Positions 52,740-60,649 of a stretch of DNA of 64,000 nucleotides are shown piece by piece; the first letter of the stretch is position 1, and the number at the start of each line of letters is the position of its first letter. The notes below the pieces were generated by a model. It worked only from the letters and a program-made list of their open reading frames with translations, was not told where the DNA came from and ran no database searches. The position numbers were made by a program, and so were the translations under genes. This stretch comes from Curtobacterium sp. MCBA15_008. Its GTDB lineage: Bacteria > Actinomycetota > Actinomycetes > Actinomycetales > Microbacteriaceae. Location: NCBI RefSeq assembly GCF_001865065.1, contig NZ_MJGN01000034.1, positions 90,054 through 154,053 of the forward strand, in the 5' to 3' direction.

Positions 52740-53968
52740 CCGCCGTCGCGCCCTCCGGGATGTTCGCCCGGGGGGTCACCGCCTCCGTGGTGACGGGCAT
52801 GTCGCTGGCATCGCGGGTCCTCGCGCTCCTCCTGCTCGTGCCGGCCGCGCGACTCCTGAGCACGAGCGACTTCGGCGTGTTCTCGCTGGCCCTCGGCCTT
52901 GCGATCGCCGTCGCGAACGTGGTCGGCGGAGCCCCCGCGGACCTCACCGCGACCGCGGCCGCCTCGGCACCTCGGCACACGTGGCTCCGGGTGACTCGGA
53001 TCGTCGCAGCCCTCACCCTCGTCGAGGTCGCCCTCATCGTCGCCGTGCCGTTCGCGTCGGCCCAGGGCGCGGTCGTCCTGCTGTCCGGGGTGGTGAGCCT
53101 GACCGCGATCGGGCCGGTGCTCGCGATGAACGTGCTCCGCGGCCTCGACCGCCCGGTCGTCGGCGCGGCCCTGCCCTACGTCGTCCTCCCGGTCGCACGC
53201 GGTCTGGTGGCCGTCGCCGCGTTGTCCGCCGGGACCGACCTCGTCGGGCTCCTGACGGTGCTCGCCGGCGCCGGAGCGGTCGTCGGGATGCTGACCGTGG
53301 TCGTGCTGTTCGTGACCCGCCCGACGGCGGAGACCGGGGCCGTCGTGACGGTTCCGAGTACCCGCCGGGCGAGCCGCCCGCTCCTCGCCGTCGTCGCCGG
53401 GGCATCGGTCAGCATCGCCTGGTTGACCATCGGCCAGAGCAGCTCGGTCGCGCTGTCAGCGGTGGCCGGACCCGCTGTGCTCGCCGCATTCGTGCCCACG
53501 GCACGGCTGTGCGACTCGCTGACGGCGATCGGGATCGGCTACAAGGCGGCGGCGAACCGTGGGCTGCAGCAGACACGAGACGGGTCGCTCCCCGCACGGG
53601 CGCTGATCGGCATCCTCGGCTCCTTCGCCGTCGCTTCGTGCCTCGTGTTCGCCGTGGCTCCGATCGCCGTGCCCGCAGTCTTCGGAGCGGACCTGCACTT
53701 CCTCGGCGGCCCGGCCGTCGCGCTCCTCGGCGCGGCAGCGCTCTCCTCCCTCGTCGCGGTGAAGATCCAGTTGCTCTTCGCCCTCCGCCGCTACCAGCGG
53801 ATCGCCGGGGCGTCCGCACTCGCATGCGTCGTCGCCGTGGTCGGAACCGGGGCGGCCGCCGCCGCGTGGCAGACCACCGGGGTCGCCGCGGCCGCGCTCG
53901 TCACCGCGGCTGCCTGGTTGGTCGCCCTGACCGCGCTTCCCTCCCGATCGGCAGGGACCCCGTGCTGA
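52736..53968 (+). CDS. Polysaccharide flippase (Wzx-like)
   Basis: A 410-residue integral membrane protein with about 12 hydrophobic helices of the MATE-like polysaccharide-export group. An opening helix carries VVTGMSLASRVLALLLLVPA and STSDFGVFSLALGLAIAV, typical for O-antigen/teichuronic acid exporters. Expected role: moving the undecaprenyl-linked repeat unit to the outside. The GTG overlaps the preceding stop (TGA inside GTGA). It is very alanine/valine-rich, so no finer family can be named. The polymerase gene begins 7 bp before its stop. Confidence 0.88.
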   Translation: MTAVAPSGMFARGVTASVVTGMSLASRVLALLLLVPAARLLSTSDFGVFSLALGLAIAVANVVGGAPADLTATAAASAPRHTWLRVTRIVAALTLVEVALIVAVPFASAQGAVVLLSGVVSLTAIGPVLAMNVLRGLDRPVVGAALPYVVLPVARGLVAVAALSAGTDLVGLLTVLAGAGAVVGMLTVVVLFVTRPTAETGAVVTVPSTRRASRPLLAVVAGASVSIAWLTIGQSSSVALSAVAGPAVLAAFVPTARLCDSLTAIGIGYKAAANRGLQQTRDGSLPARALIGILGSFAVASCLVFAVAPIAVPAVFGADLHFLGGPAVALLGAAALSSLVAVKIQLLFALRRYQRIAGASALACVVAVVGTGAAAAAWQTTGVAAAALVTAAAWLVALTALPSRSAGTPC

Positions 53969-55338
53969 CGCTCCTGGTGGTCGGCACGGTCGCGCTCACC
54001 TTCCTCGTCGTGCTCTGGGTGATCCCGACCTCGTGGCTCCTCCCGGTGGCCCTGCTCGTCGCGGCCCTCGTGCCGGTCAGCCGGCTGCCCCTCCCCGAGG
54101 CGATCACCGTGATCAGCCCCGGAGCAGTGGTCATCCTCGCCTGGATCATCCGACGCGACCGGACCGGACTCACCCACCCGACGAGGATCGTGGCGACGAT
54201 CGGACTCCTGCTCATCGGTTGGCTCGTCATCGGGGTCCTCTCCGGCATCTCGGTCGAGCGCGGACTGGGCTGGGGCACCGCCTTCACCCTGCTGGTGCTC
54301 GTGTTCACGTTCGAGCGTCGGATCGCGGCCCTGGAGGCACGGCGTCTGCTCGACACCTGGATGTGGACCGGAGCGGCGCTGGCGGTGTTCGGAGTCGTCG
54401 AACGACTCCTCGGCTCGAACCCGCTCTACGGCCGCATCTTCGCATCCGGGGAGTACCCGATCTTCCAGTACTGGAGCGACTACCGGATCACCACGACGCT
54501 CGGCCACCCGCTGAACAACGCCCTCTTCCTCTCGGTCGCGACGGTCATCGCGATCGCGCGGTTCGTCGAGCGCGGGCGCGCCAGCGCACTGCTGGCCGCC
54601 GGCCTCGGTCTCGTCGGCGTCTTCCTGACCATCAGTCGGGGTGGACTCGTCGCCGTCGCGGTCGGCGTCGCGGTGATCGTCGTGGGACCGTTGTTCCGGA
54701 GGTCAGGGACCCCGGATGCCACCAGCACGAGCACGCGGGGGTTGATCGCCCTGGGGGTCGCTGGCGTCGGCCTCGTCGGCGTCACGCTCTCCCCGGTGTT
54801 CCAGGAACGGCTGAGCTCGTCGAACGGGCTCGCGTCCGCCCGTGCCCGCGACGAACTCGTGCCGCTCGTCCTGTCGACGTCCCAGCATCTCGGCTACCTC
54901 GGTTCCGGTCCGGGCACCTCGAACGTCCTCCTGCAAGAGCGCGGGACGCCCGTCGTCGTGGAGAACTCCTGGTTCCAGCTCCTCCTCAGCCTCGGGCTCC
55001 CGGGGGTGTGCCTGGTCGCCGCACTCATCGTGACCGCGGCGATCATGGCGCTGCGTTCGGGCTCCCTGAGCGCAGCGGCCGCGCTCGCAGCCCTGTCGAC
55101 CTCCGCCGCTGGGTTCAACTGGATCGAGTCGGACCGCCCCGGGATGCTCTTCCTGGGTGTGCTCGTCGCCGCTGCGATGAGCGAGCGCGAGCGCCAGTCC
55201 GAGCGCAAGACCGAGGCCGAGGCCGCGGCCGCGGAGTCCCCACGGGCTGGGGTCGCGGGCGTGCGGCCTCGACGTCCTGCCCGAGCACCAGCTGTGGCCG
55301 CAGGCGTTCTCCTGGAGCGTGGTGCTGGCGTGACCTGA
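53962..55338 (+). CDS. O-antigen-polymerase-like protein (Wzy) with a foreign tail
   Basis: A 458-residue integral membrane protein with about 12 helices and a large loop containing LGSNPLYGRIFASGEYP and LGHPLNNALFLSVATV, followed by LTISRGGLVAVAVG, as in Wzy/O-antigen ligases. It polymerises repeat units outside the membrane. The GTG at 53962 overlaps the flippase stop by 7 bp. The last 31 residues or so (GVAGVRPRRPARAPAVAAG...) are not Wzy: they are the 3' end of a lacZ-like gene read in a different frame (55241-55333). The polymerase's native C-terminus was probably lost when the cassette recombined. Confidence 0.88.
   Translation: MLTLLVVGTVALTFLVVLWVIPTSWLLPVALLVAALVPVSRLPLPEAITVISPGAVVILAWIIRRDRTGLTHPTRIVATIGLLLIGWLVIGVLSGISVERGLGWGTAFTLLVLVFTFERRIAALEARRLLDTWMWTGAALAVFGVVERLLGSNPLYGRIFASGEYPIFQYWSDYRITTTLGHPLNNALFLSVATVIAIARFVERGRASALLAAGLGLVGVFLTISRGGLVAVAVGVAVIVVGPLFRRSGTPDATSTSTRGLIALGVAGVGLVGVTLSPVFQERLSSSNGLASARARDELVPLVLSTSQHLGYLGSGPGTSNVLLQERGTPVVVENSWFQLLLSLGLPGVCLVAALIVTAAIMALRSGSLSAAAALAALSTSAAGFNWIESDRPGMLFLGVLVAAAMSERERQSERKTEAEAAAAESPRAGVAGVRPRRPARAPAVAAGVLLERGAGVT
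55241..55333 (+). pseudogene. Remnant of a lacZ 3' end (second copy)
   Basis: This 93-bp segment has the same 30-codon reading as the true lacZ end (50485-50577), giving HGLGSRACGLDVLPEHQLWP and then QAFSWSVVLA. It differs from that copy at six nucleotides: CTC/CTG, GGT/GGG, CTC/CTG, TCG/TCC and TAG/TGA, all synonymous. There is no 5' portion. It is embedded in the Wzy gene in a different frame. It is the right junction of the EPS cassette and indicates an older, diverged lacZ allele that once ended here. Confidence 0.9.
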
Positions 55339-55342
55339 TCGA

Positions 55343-55406
55343 TCGCACCCCCCGACGAACATCGCGCCCCGCCACTGTGGGGCGCGATGTTCGTGCGGGG
55401 GTGCGA
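55343..55406. terminator. Long 28-bp-arm hairpin after the EPS cassette
   Basis: The arms 55343-55370 and 55379-55406 are complementary with two adjacent mismatches and an 8-nt loop; the central part reads GAACATCGCGCCCC/GGGGCGCGATGTTC. It lies between the convergent polymerase and DUF3151 genes. A second GC-rich hairpin (55408-55435) follows. In the pre-insertion arrangement it would have been the terminator of the resident lacZ. Confidence 0.85.
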
Positions 55407-55434
55407 CGGCGGAGGCGCCGCGCGGCGCCCCCGC

Positions 55435-55857
55435 CTACTCGGCGCTGAGCGCCGGGATCGCCGCCGGGTCGGACGCGTCGAGGAACTCCGTCAGCCGCTC
55501 CGGCTCGCCGCCCTCGCCGATCGCCTCGGCCGCCCGACGCAGCGCGAACAGCGCCCGGAGCACGCCGCGGTTCGGCTCGTGCGACCACGGCACCGGCCCG
55601 GCACCCCGCCACCCCGCCTTGCGCAGGGCGTCGAGCCCGCGGTGGTACCCGACGCGGGCGTAGGCATAGGACTCGAGTGTCGCGCCGCGCCCCCACGCCT
55701 CGTCGGCGAGGAGCGCCCACGCCAGGCTCGACGACGGGTGCGACACGACGACGCTCGCGACGGGGGCGTCGGCCTCGAGCGCAGCGGTCACCTCCGGTTC
55801 GGCGGGGAGGAGGGTCTCGGGGTTCGCGGTCGGGTTCGGCAGCAGGTTCTCCGGCAT
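55435..55857 (-). CDS. DUF3151 protein
   Basis: A soluble 140-residue protein of a family restricted to actinobacteria. Family stretches are HPSSSLAWALLADEAWGRGA, ESYAYARVGYHRGLDALRKA and GWRGAGPVPWSHEPNRGVLR, then FLDASDPAAIPAL at the end. Helical repeats resembling TPR are likely. Biochemical function is unknown. It ends at a GC-rich hairpin overlapping its stop. Confidence 0.9.
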   Translation of the reverse strand: MPENLLPNPTANPETLLPAEPEVTAALEADAPVASVVVSHPSSSLAWALLADEAWGRGATLESYAYARVGYHRGLDALRKAGWRGAGPVPWSHEPNRGVLRALFALRRAAEAIGEGGEPERLTEFLDASDPAAIPALSAE

Positions 55858-55966
55858 GCCCCCAGCCTGTCACCTCTTGCGCTCGCTCGGCCCCGGCTCT
55901 AGCGTGGGAGACCTCCTCGTCGTCATCACGAGGCACCCGGGGCGGGACGACCGACCGGCTGCACGG

Positions 55967-56179
55967 ATGGCGGTCACGGGGACTCCCCGACGGAAGAAGA
56001 CGGATTGCTGTCGATCACCGGTTCTGCTCAGCCCACGCGCTGACACCGTGATCGCGCGCCCTCCGTCGGGCGCCCCACCGCCCGTGCTCCGTGCCGTGCG
56101 TGGTGGATGCGGTGTCGTGCGCCCAGCATCGACCACCGGGGAGGCACTTCCGTGCCCAGCAGTCCATCCGTCGTCCTGA
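55967..56179 (+). CDS. Possible upstream leader ORF of ABC-F gene
   Basis: A 70-residue frame (MAVTGTPRRKKTDCCRSPVL...) ends 28 bp inside the ABC-F gene. It lies in the 294-bp gap 55858-56151. It contains a Cys pair and a basic start but no Shine-Dalgarno, so it may simply be open by chance. ABC-F resistance genes are often attenuated by leader peptides, which is the only reason to list it. A small hairpin GCGCCC/GGGCGC is at 56056-56073. Confidence 0.25.
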   Translation: MAVTGTPRRKKTDCCRSPVLLSPRADTVIARPPSGAPPPVLRAVRGGCGVVRPASTTGEALPCPAVHPSS

Positions 56180-57756
56180 ACGACGTCAGCTTCACCTGGC
56201 CCGACGGCACCGTCGCGCTCGGTCACCTCACCACCGCCTTCGGTCGGGGCCGGACCGGCCTGGTCGGGAGGAACGGGGCCGGCAAGTCCACGCTCGTCCG
56301 GCTGGTGACCGGTCGGCTCCACCCCACGTCGGGCACCGTCACGACGTCGGGTCTCGTCGACCACCTGCCGCAACGCCTGCAGACGGGGAACGACGACACC
56401 GTCGCCGACCTGCTCGGCATCCGTCGGTCGCTCACGGCGCTCCGCGCGGTGCTCGGCGGTGACGCCTCCCCCGGTCACTTCGACGTGATCGGCGACGACT
56501 GGGACCTCGAGGAGCGTGCCGCAGCGGCGCTCGACTCGATCGGTCTCAGCCCGACCCTCGGCACCGGCCACGGCGACGTCCGCGGCGAGGTCCTCGACCG
56601 ACCGGCGTCGACCCTGTCCGGCGGGCAGGCCGTCCTGGTGGCGGTGGCCGGCATCCGGCTGCGCGGCCTGCCGATCGCGTTCCTCGACGAACCGACGAAC
56701 AACCTCGACCGCCGCGGCCGCGGGCTCCTGCTCGACATGGTCGACGACTGGCCGGGCACCCTCGTCGTCGTCAGCCACGACCGCGAGCTCCTCGAGCACG
56801 TGGACGAGACCGCCGAACTCCGTGCGGGCGGCATGACCGTCTTCGGCGGGACGTTCAGCGCGTTCGAGGAGCACCTCGCCGTGCAGCAGGCCGCCGTCGA
56901 GCGCGAGGTCCGTGTCGCCGAACAACGCCACCGCGCCGAGAAACGGCAGCGGATCGAGGCGGAGACGAAGATCGCCCGCCGGGCCAAGGCGGGCGAGAAG
57001 GCCGGACGGTCGATGCCGAAGATCCTGGCGAACGAGCAGCGGAAGAAGGCGCAGGAGACCGCCGGACGGCTCCGGGTCGCGCACGGCTCCGCCGAGCAGG
57101 AGGCACTCGCCACCGCCCGCGAGGCCGAACTCCGGCTGCGCGACGACGAGTCCATCCACGTCGCCCTGCCCGACCCGGACGTTCCGGCCGCACGACGGAT
57201 CGCCACCGTCACCGTCCGTGGCCGCGAGACCGTGGTGCAGGGACCGGAGCGGATCGCCGTCATCGGGGACAACGGCGTCGGCAAGACGACGTTGCTCGAA
57301 CAGCTCGTCGGCACGCCGGACGCCCGGGAGCACCCGCTGCCGGACACGCACGCGACACCGCACGTCGACCGGATCGCGTACCTGCCGCAGCGGAAGGACT
57401 CGCTCGACGACACCGCGACCGTGCTCGACAACGTGCGGCGGGACGCCCCGCACGTGGCTCCGGGCGAGGTGCGGAACCGACTCGCGCGGTTCCTGGTCCG
57501 CGGGGACACCGTCGACCGGCCGGCCGGGGCGCTGTCCGGCGGCGAGCGGTTCCGGGTGGCACTCGCCAGCCTGGTGCTCGCCGACCCGCCGCCGCAGCTC
57601 CTGGTGCTCGACGAGCCGACGAACGACCTCGACCTGACGAGCGTCGACCAGCTCGTGGACGCGCTCCGGGCCTACCGCGGGGCCCTCGTGGTGGTCAGCC
57701 ACGACGAGACGTTCCTCGACCGGCTCGACCTCACCACCCGGCTCGAGCTCGGGTGA
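56152..57756 (+). CDS. ABC-F family ATPase (ribosome protection/translation factor)
   Basis: A 534-residue cytoplasmic protein with two ABC domains and no membrane part. Domain 1 has Walker A GRNGAGKST, signature LSGGQAVLV and LDEPTNNLD. The P-site tRNA interaction linker (about residues 250-330) is rich in Arg, Lys and Glu (AEQRHRAEKRQRIEAE, KAGEKAGRSMPKILANEQRK). Domain 2 has GDNGVGKTT, LSGGERF and LDEPTNDLD. Members displace antibiotics from the ribosome (Msr/Vga type) or act as translation factors (EttA type). The long linker and the absence of a regulator leave the choice open. GTG at 56152 with GGGGAGG 8 bases upstream. Confidence 0.93.
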   Translation: MPSSPSVVLNDVSFTWPDGTVALGHLTTAFGRGRTGLVGRNGAGKSTLVRLVTGRLHPTSGTVTTSGLVDHLPQRLQTGNDDTVADLLGIRRSLTALRAVLGGDASPGHFDVIGDDWDLEERAAAALDSIGLSPTLGTGHGDVRGEVLDRPASTLSGGQAVLVAVAGIRLRGLPIAFLDEPTNNLDRRGRGLLLDMVDDWPGTLVVVSHDRELLEHVDETAELRAGGMTVFGGTFSAFEEHLAVQQAAVEREVRVAEQRHRAEKRQRIEAETKIARRAKAGEKAGRSMPKILANEQRKKAQETAGRLRVAHGSAEQEALATAREAELRLRDDESIHVALPDPDVPAARRIATVTVRGRETVVQGPERIAVIGDNGVGKTTLLEQLVGTPDAREHPLPDTHATPHVDRIAYLPQRKDSLDDTATVLDNVRRDAPHVAPGEVRNRLARFLVRGDTVDRPAGALSGGERFRVALASLVLADPPPQLLVLDEPTNDLDLTSVDQLVDALRAYRGALVVVSHDETFLDRLDLTTRLELG

Positions 57757-57773
57757 AGGAGGATCCGGTCGGG

Positions 57774-58469
57774 TCAGCGCCGCTTCGTCGGACGGATCGC
57801 CAGGGACTCGATCGTGCCGCGCTCCGGCAGGTCGACGACGGTGCGGACGGCGTCCGCGACGTCCGAGGGGGCGAGGTAGTACGCGGTGTCGTAGTCCTCG
57901 CCGAGCTTCTCGGTCAGCGCACGCTGCATGTCCGAGTCCGTCCGGCCGGGGTGCACGCTCGACACCCGGACACCGTTCGCCCGCTCCTCGTCGCGGAGGG
58001 CGTCGGCGAACGCCCGGAGCGCGAACTTCGACGCTGCGTACACGCCGCCGCCGGGGCCGGAGTGGAAGCCCGAGCCGCTGTTGATCGGCACGACGATGCC
58101 CCGGGCGGCCCGGAGCGCGGGGAGGGCGAGCCGGGTGAGCTCCGCGACCGCGAAGAGGTTCGTCGCGAACACCGACTCCCACACGGCACGCGGGGTGTCG
58201 GCGACCGTGGTGCCCTGCTCGACGCCCGCACTGTGCACGAGCACGTCGAGCCGGTCGGGCAGCGCCGGGACGTCACCGGCGCCGAGGTCGCCGACGTACG
58301 GCGACGCGTGCGGCAGCAGGGCCACGAGCTCGTCGACGGCGTCGGCGGTCCGACCGCCGACCAGGACGTGGTGCGTGCGGCCGAGGTCGAGGGCGATGGC
58401 CCGGCCGATCCCACGGGTCGCGCCCGTCACGAGGGCGGTGGGCAGGACGGGAGACTGTTCTGTCGTCAC
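57774..58469 (-). CDS. Short-chain dehydrogenase/reductase
   Basis: A 231-residue classical SDR with NAD(P)-binding motif VTGATRGIGRAIALDLG (residues 13-29). The catalytic Ser is in PINSGSGFHSG, with Tyr/Lys in VYAASKFALR, and PGRTDSDM is the cofactor-loop motif. Substrate unknown; a general carbonyl reductase. The GTG at 58469 yields the standard N-terminus. It converges with the ABC-F gene (17-bp gap) and follows the DedA-like gene on the same strand. Confidence 0.92.
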   Translation of the reverse strand: MTTEQSPVLPTALVTGATRGIGRAIALDLGRTHHVLVGGRTADAVDELVALLPHASPYVGDLGAGDVPALPDRLDVLVHSAGVEQGTTVADTPRAVWESVFATNLFAVAELTRLALPALRAARGIVVPINSGSGFHSGPGGGVYAASKFALRAFADALRDEERANGVRVSSVHPGRTDSDMQRALTEKLGEDYDTAYYLAPSDVADAVRTVVDLPERGTIESLAIRPTKRR

Positions 58470-58509
58470 GCAGGCCAGCCTACGGAACGCGAGCCGTGCC
58501 TCCAGGGCG

Positions 58510-58995
58510 TCAGGCGGACGTCGACGAGGTGGGCCGACGTCGACGACGCACCGACCAGGTGCCGACACCGGCCGCGACGACCAGGGCGACCAGCACCACC
58601 ACGCCCCAGGGCGAGCCGGCGAAGGTGGCCAGGACGGCCCAGAACAGGGCGATGCCGACGGTGGCGTAGATGAACGCCCAGGCGACGCACCCGGGCAGCA
58701 TCGCGAGCGTGTACCGCCACCAGGGCACCCGGGCGATCCCGGCGGCGGCGTTCATGATCGTCTGCAGGCCCACCGTGAGGAAGCTCAGCGTGACGACCGG
58801 CAGTCCCCAGCGGTCGAGGAGTGCCGATCCGCGACGGACCGCAGCCGAGTCGAGCCAGCGCCCCCAGCGTGACCGGGACGCCCCCGCGACCGCTCCGCGC
58901 GCCAGCCAGTACGTCGCCTGCGCACGGCAGAGCACCACGGCGAAGAGCGCGAGGACGAGCCACCAGAACGGGAGCCCCTCGAGGAAGGACGGCAC
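58510..58995 (-). CDS. DedA/VTT-domain membrane protein
   Basis: A 161-residue integral membrane protein. It has an N-terminal helix (LPFWWLVLALFAVVLCRAQATYWL), the DedA core GLPVVTLSFLTVGLQTIMNA and AAGIARVPWWRYTLAMLPG, and a final helix ending in a basic tail RRRRRPTSSTSA. DedA proteins are linked to undecaprenyl phosphate recycling and membrane homeostasis. It is shorter than usual members (about 200 residues), as the N-terminal re-entrant part is abbreviated. Its stop lies 41 bp before the SDR start. Confidence 0.82.
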   Translation of the reverse strand: MPSFLEGLPFWWLVLALFAVVLCRAQATYWLARGAVAGASRSRWGRWLDSAAVRRGSALLDRWGLPVVTLSFLTVGLQTIMNAAAGIARVPWWRYTLAMLPGCVAWAFIYATVGIALFWAVLATFAGSPWGVVVLVALVVAAGVGTWSVRRRRRPTSSTSA

Positions 58996-59031
58996 GGGCG
59001 CACCGTAGCGGTCCGGGCCGGGAGGAGGCCG

Positions 59032-60069
59032 TCAGTCGTCGGACCGCCCGGCGTTCTGCCGGATCTTGATCCCCTCGAGGACGTCCTTCGCGCGCTGCTC
59101 GTCCTGCTTCTCGATCTGCCGGGTGTCACGCTCGGGCAGCTGGATGTCCTCCTCGGCGCGGATGCCCGCCTGGAGCTCCCGCCCGCGTTCCAGCTCGGCG
59201 TCGAACTCCGCGCCGAAGAGCAGGGCGTTGTTCGTGATCCAGATCCACAGCAGGAACACGATGACCCCACCGAGCGACCCGTACGTGGCGTTGTAGTTCG
59301 AGAAGTTGCCGACGTAGAAGCCGAAGCCGACGCTCGCGATGATCCATATGCCGATGGCGAGCAGCGCACCGCCGCTCACCCACTTGAACTTCGACTGCTT
59401 GATGTTCGGCGCCCAGTAGTACAGCACCGCCACCACGATGATCATGATCGCGAGCAGGATCGGCCACTGCACGATGGACAGCACGAGCGCCGCCACGTCG
59501 CCGAGCCCGATCACGTCGCCGAACGCCCGGGCCAGCGGACCGGACACGAGCGCGAGGAGGCCGAGGACGAGCAGCACGACCGTGAACAGGGTCACGCCGA
59601 GCATCGTCGGACGGAGCTTCCAGATCGGTCGGCCCTCGCGGACGTTGTAGATACGGTTCATGGCCCGGCCGAACGCGCCGACGTAGCCGGATGCCGACCA
59701 CAGCGCACCGACGAGACCGACGATGAACGTGACCGGGGCGGCCGGCGACCGGACGAGTCCCTCGATCGGCTTCTGCAGCAGGTCGGCGACCTGCCCGCCG
59801 CCGACGTTGCGGACGACGTCGAGCAGGGTGTCGATGGTCTTCGCCGGGTCCGAGACGAGCCCGAGGATCGACACGACGGCGAGCAGCCCGGGGAAGAGGG
59901 CGAGCACCGTGTAGTACGTCAGGCTCGCGGCGAGGTCGGTGCACTGGTCGCTCGAGAACTCGCGCAGCGTCTTCTTGAGCGTGTACACGAACGTCGGCTT
60001 CGTGAGGTCGGCGGGGCTGTCCGGCTTCCGGGAGTCGTCCGGTGCCGGCTTCTGCTGGTCCTGCGCCAC
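59032..60069 (-). CDS. YihY/BrkB-family membrane protein
   Basis: A 345-residue integral membrane protein with six helices in the first 290 residues. Family motifs are DLAASLTYYTVLALFPGLLA near residue 45, ASGYVGAFGRAMNRIYNVRE near 125, and YGSLGGVIVFLLWIWITNNA near 265. The C-terminal charged tail (about 290-345) is cytoplasmic. Once annotated as RNase BN, the family is now regarded as a transporter or lipid-related protein of unknown activity. It ends near the DedA-like gene and starts 4 bp after the following protein's stop, so the three genes form a unit. Confidence 0.92.
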   Translation of the reverse strand: MAQDQQKPAPDDSRKPDSPADLTKPTFVYTLKKTLREFSSDQCTDLAASLTYYTVLALFPGLLAVVSILGLVSDPAKTIDTLLDVVRNVGGGQVADLLQKPIEGLVRSPAAPVTFIVGLVGALWSASGYVGAFGRAMNRIYNVREGRPIWKLRPTMLGVTLFTVVLLVLGLLALVSGPLARAFGDVIGLGDVAALVLSIVQWPILLAIMIIVVAVLYYWAPNIKQSKFKWVSGGALLAIGIWIIASVGFGFYVGNFSNYNATYGSLGGVIVFLLWIWITNNALLFGAEFDAELERGRELQAGIRAEEDIQLPERDTRQIEKQDEQRAKDVLEGIKIRQNAGRSDD

Positions 60070-60073
60070 GGGT

Positions 60074-60586
60074 CTACCCCCTCGCCTTCACGGCCTGCTT
60101 CGATCGCTTCACCGCTTGCTTGCGGTTCTTGTCCGCCCGGCGCTGCACCGCGGCGATGCCGACCTGCTGCTTCACCCGGGCCCTGTGCATCGGGTCACGT
60201 TCGAGGGCGTCCTCGGCGGCCCGCTTCCGGGCCTTCCGGCCCTTGCGGCCGGACTGGCTCTGCTCCTGCGCGGAGGGGCCGCCGCGCGCGCCGAAGGGCA
60301 GCAGCGCGGTGAACGCCGAGCTCGCCGGCGGGTCGGCCAGGTGCCCTGCGGGGCTGTTCCGGAGCGCGATGCCGGTGACGATCGCGGCGATCCCGGCGGC
60401 CGCGGTGATGCCCATCGCCACGAGCGGCGTCGGGTCACGGTGCCAGCGCTGCCGGGTCTTCGCGATAGCCAGCCGGGTTCGGGCGGGCAGGTCCGCACGA
60501 CGCCGGATCTCGGTCACGGTGTCGGTGATGTGCTCACGCGTGCGGACGTTCGCGAGTTCGAGCTCGGGGAGACTGTCCTTGGCCAT
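60074..60586 (-). CDS. DUF3618-like single-helix membrane protein
   Basis: A 170-residue protein. The N-terminal amphipathic region (ELANVRTREHITDTVTEIRR) resembles DUF3618, and a single membrane helix lies at about residues 55-76 (LVAMGITAAAGIAAIVTGIA). The long Lys/Arg/Gln-rich tail (GRKGRKARKRAAED, NRKQAVKRSKQAVKARG) is strongly basic. A stand-alone role at the membrane, perhaps binding nucleic acid or anionic lipid, can only be guessed. The ATG at 60586 has AGGAAATGGGG upstream. It is followed by YihY after 4 bp. Confidence 0.7.
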   Translation of the reverse strand: MAKDSLPELELANVRTREHITDTVTEIRRRADLPARTRLAIAKTRQRWHRDPTPLVAMGITAAAGIAAIVTGIALRNSPAGHLADPPASSAFTALLPFGARGGPSAQEQSQSGRKGRKARKRAAEDALERDPMHRARVKQQVGIAAVQRRADKNRKQAVKRSKQAVKARG

Positions 60587-60649
60587 TCCCCATTTCCTAC
60601 ACGTCGACCCCGGAACGCCGCACAGTGTGACGTGGCTACCGTGCGCATC

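Noticed and set aside
58498-58506. GCCTCCAGG between SDR and DedA-like genes as a further element
   Set aside because: One base short of the core and without a matching arm; kept out of the count.
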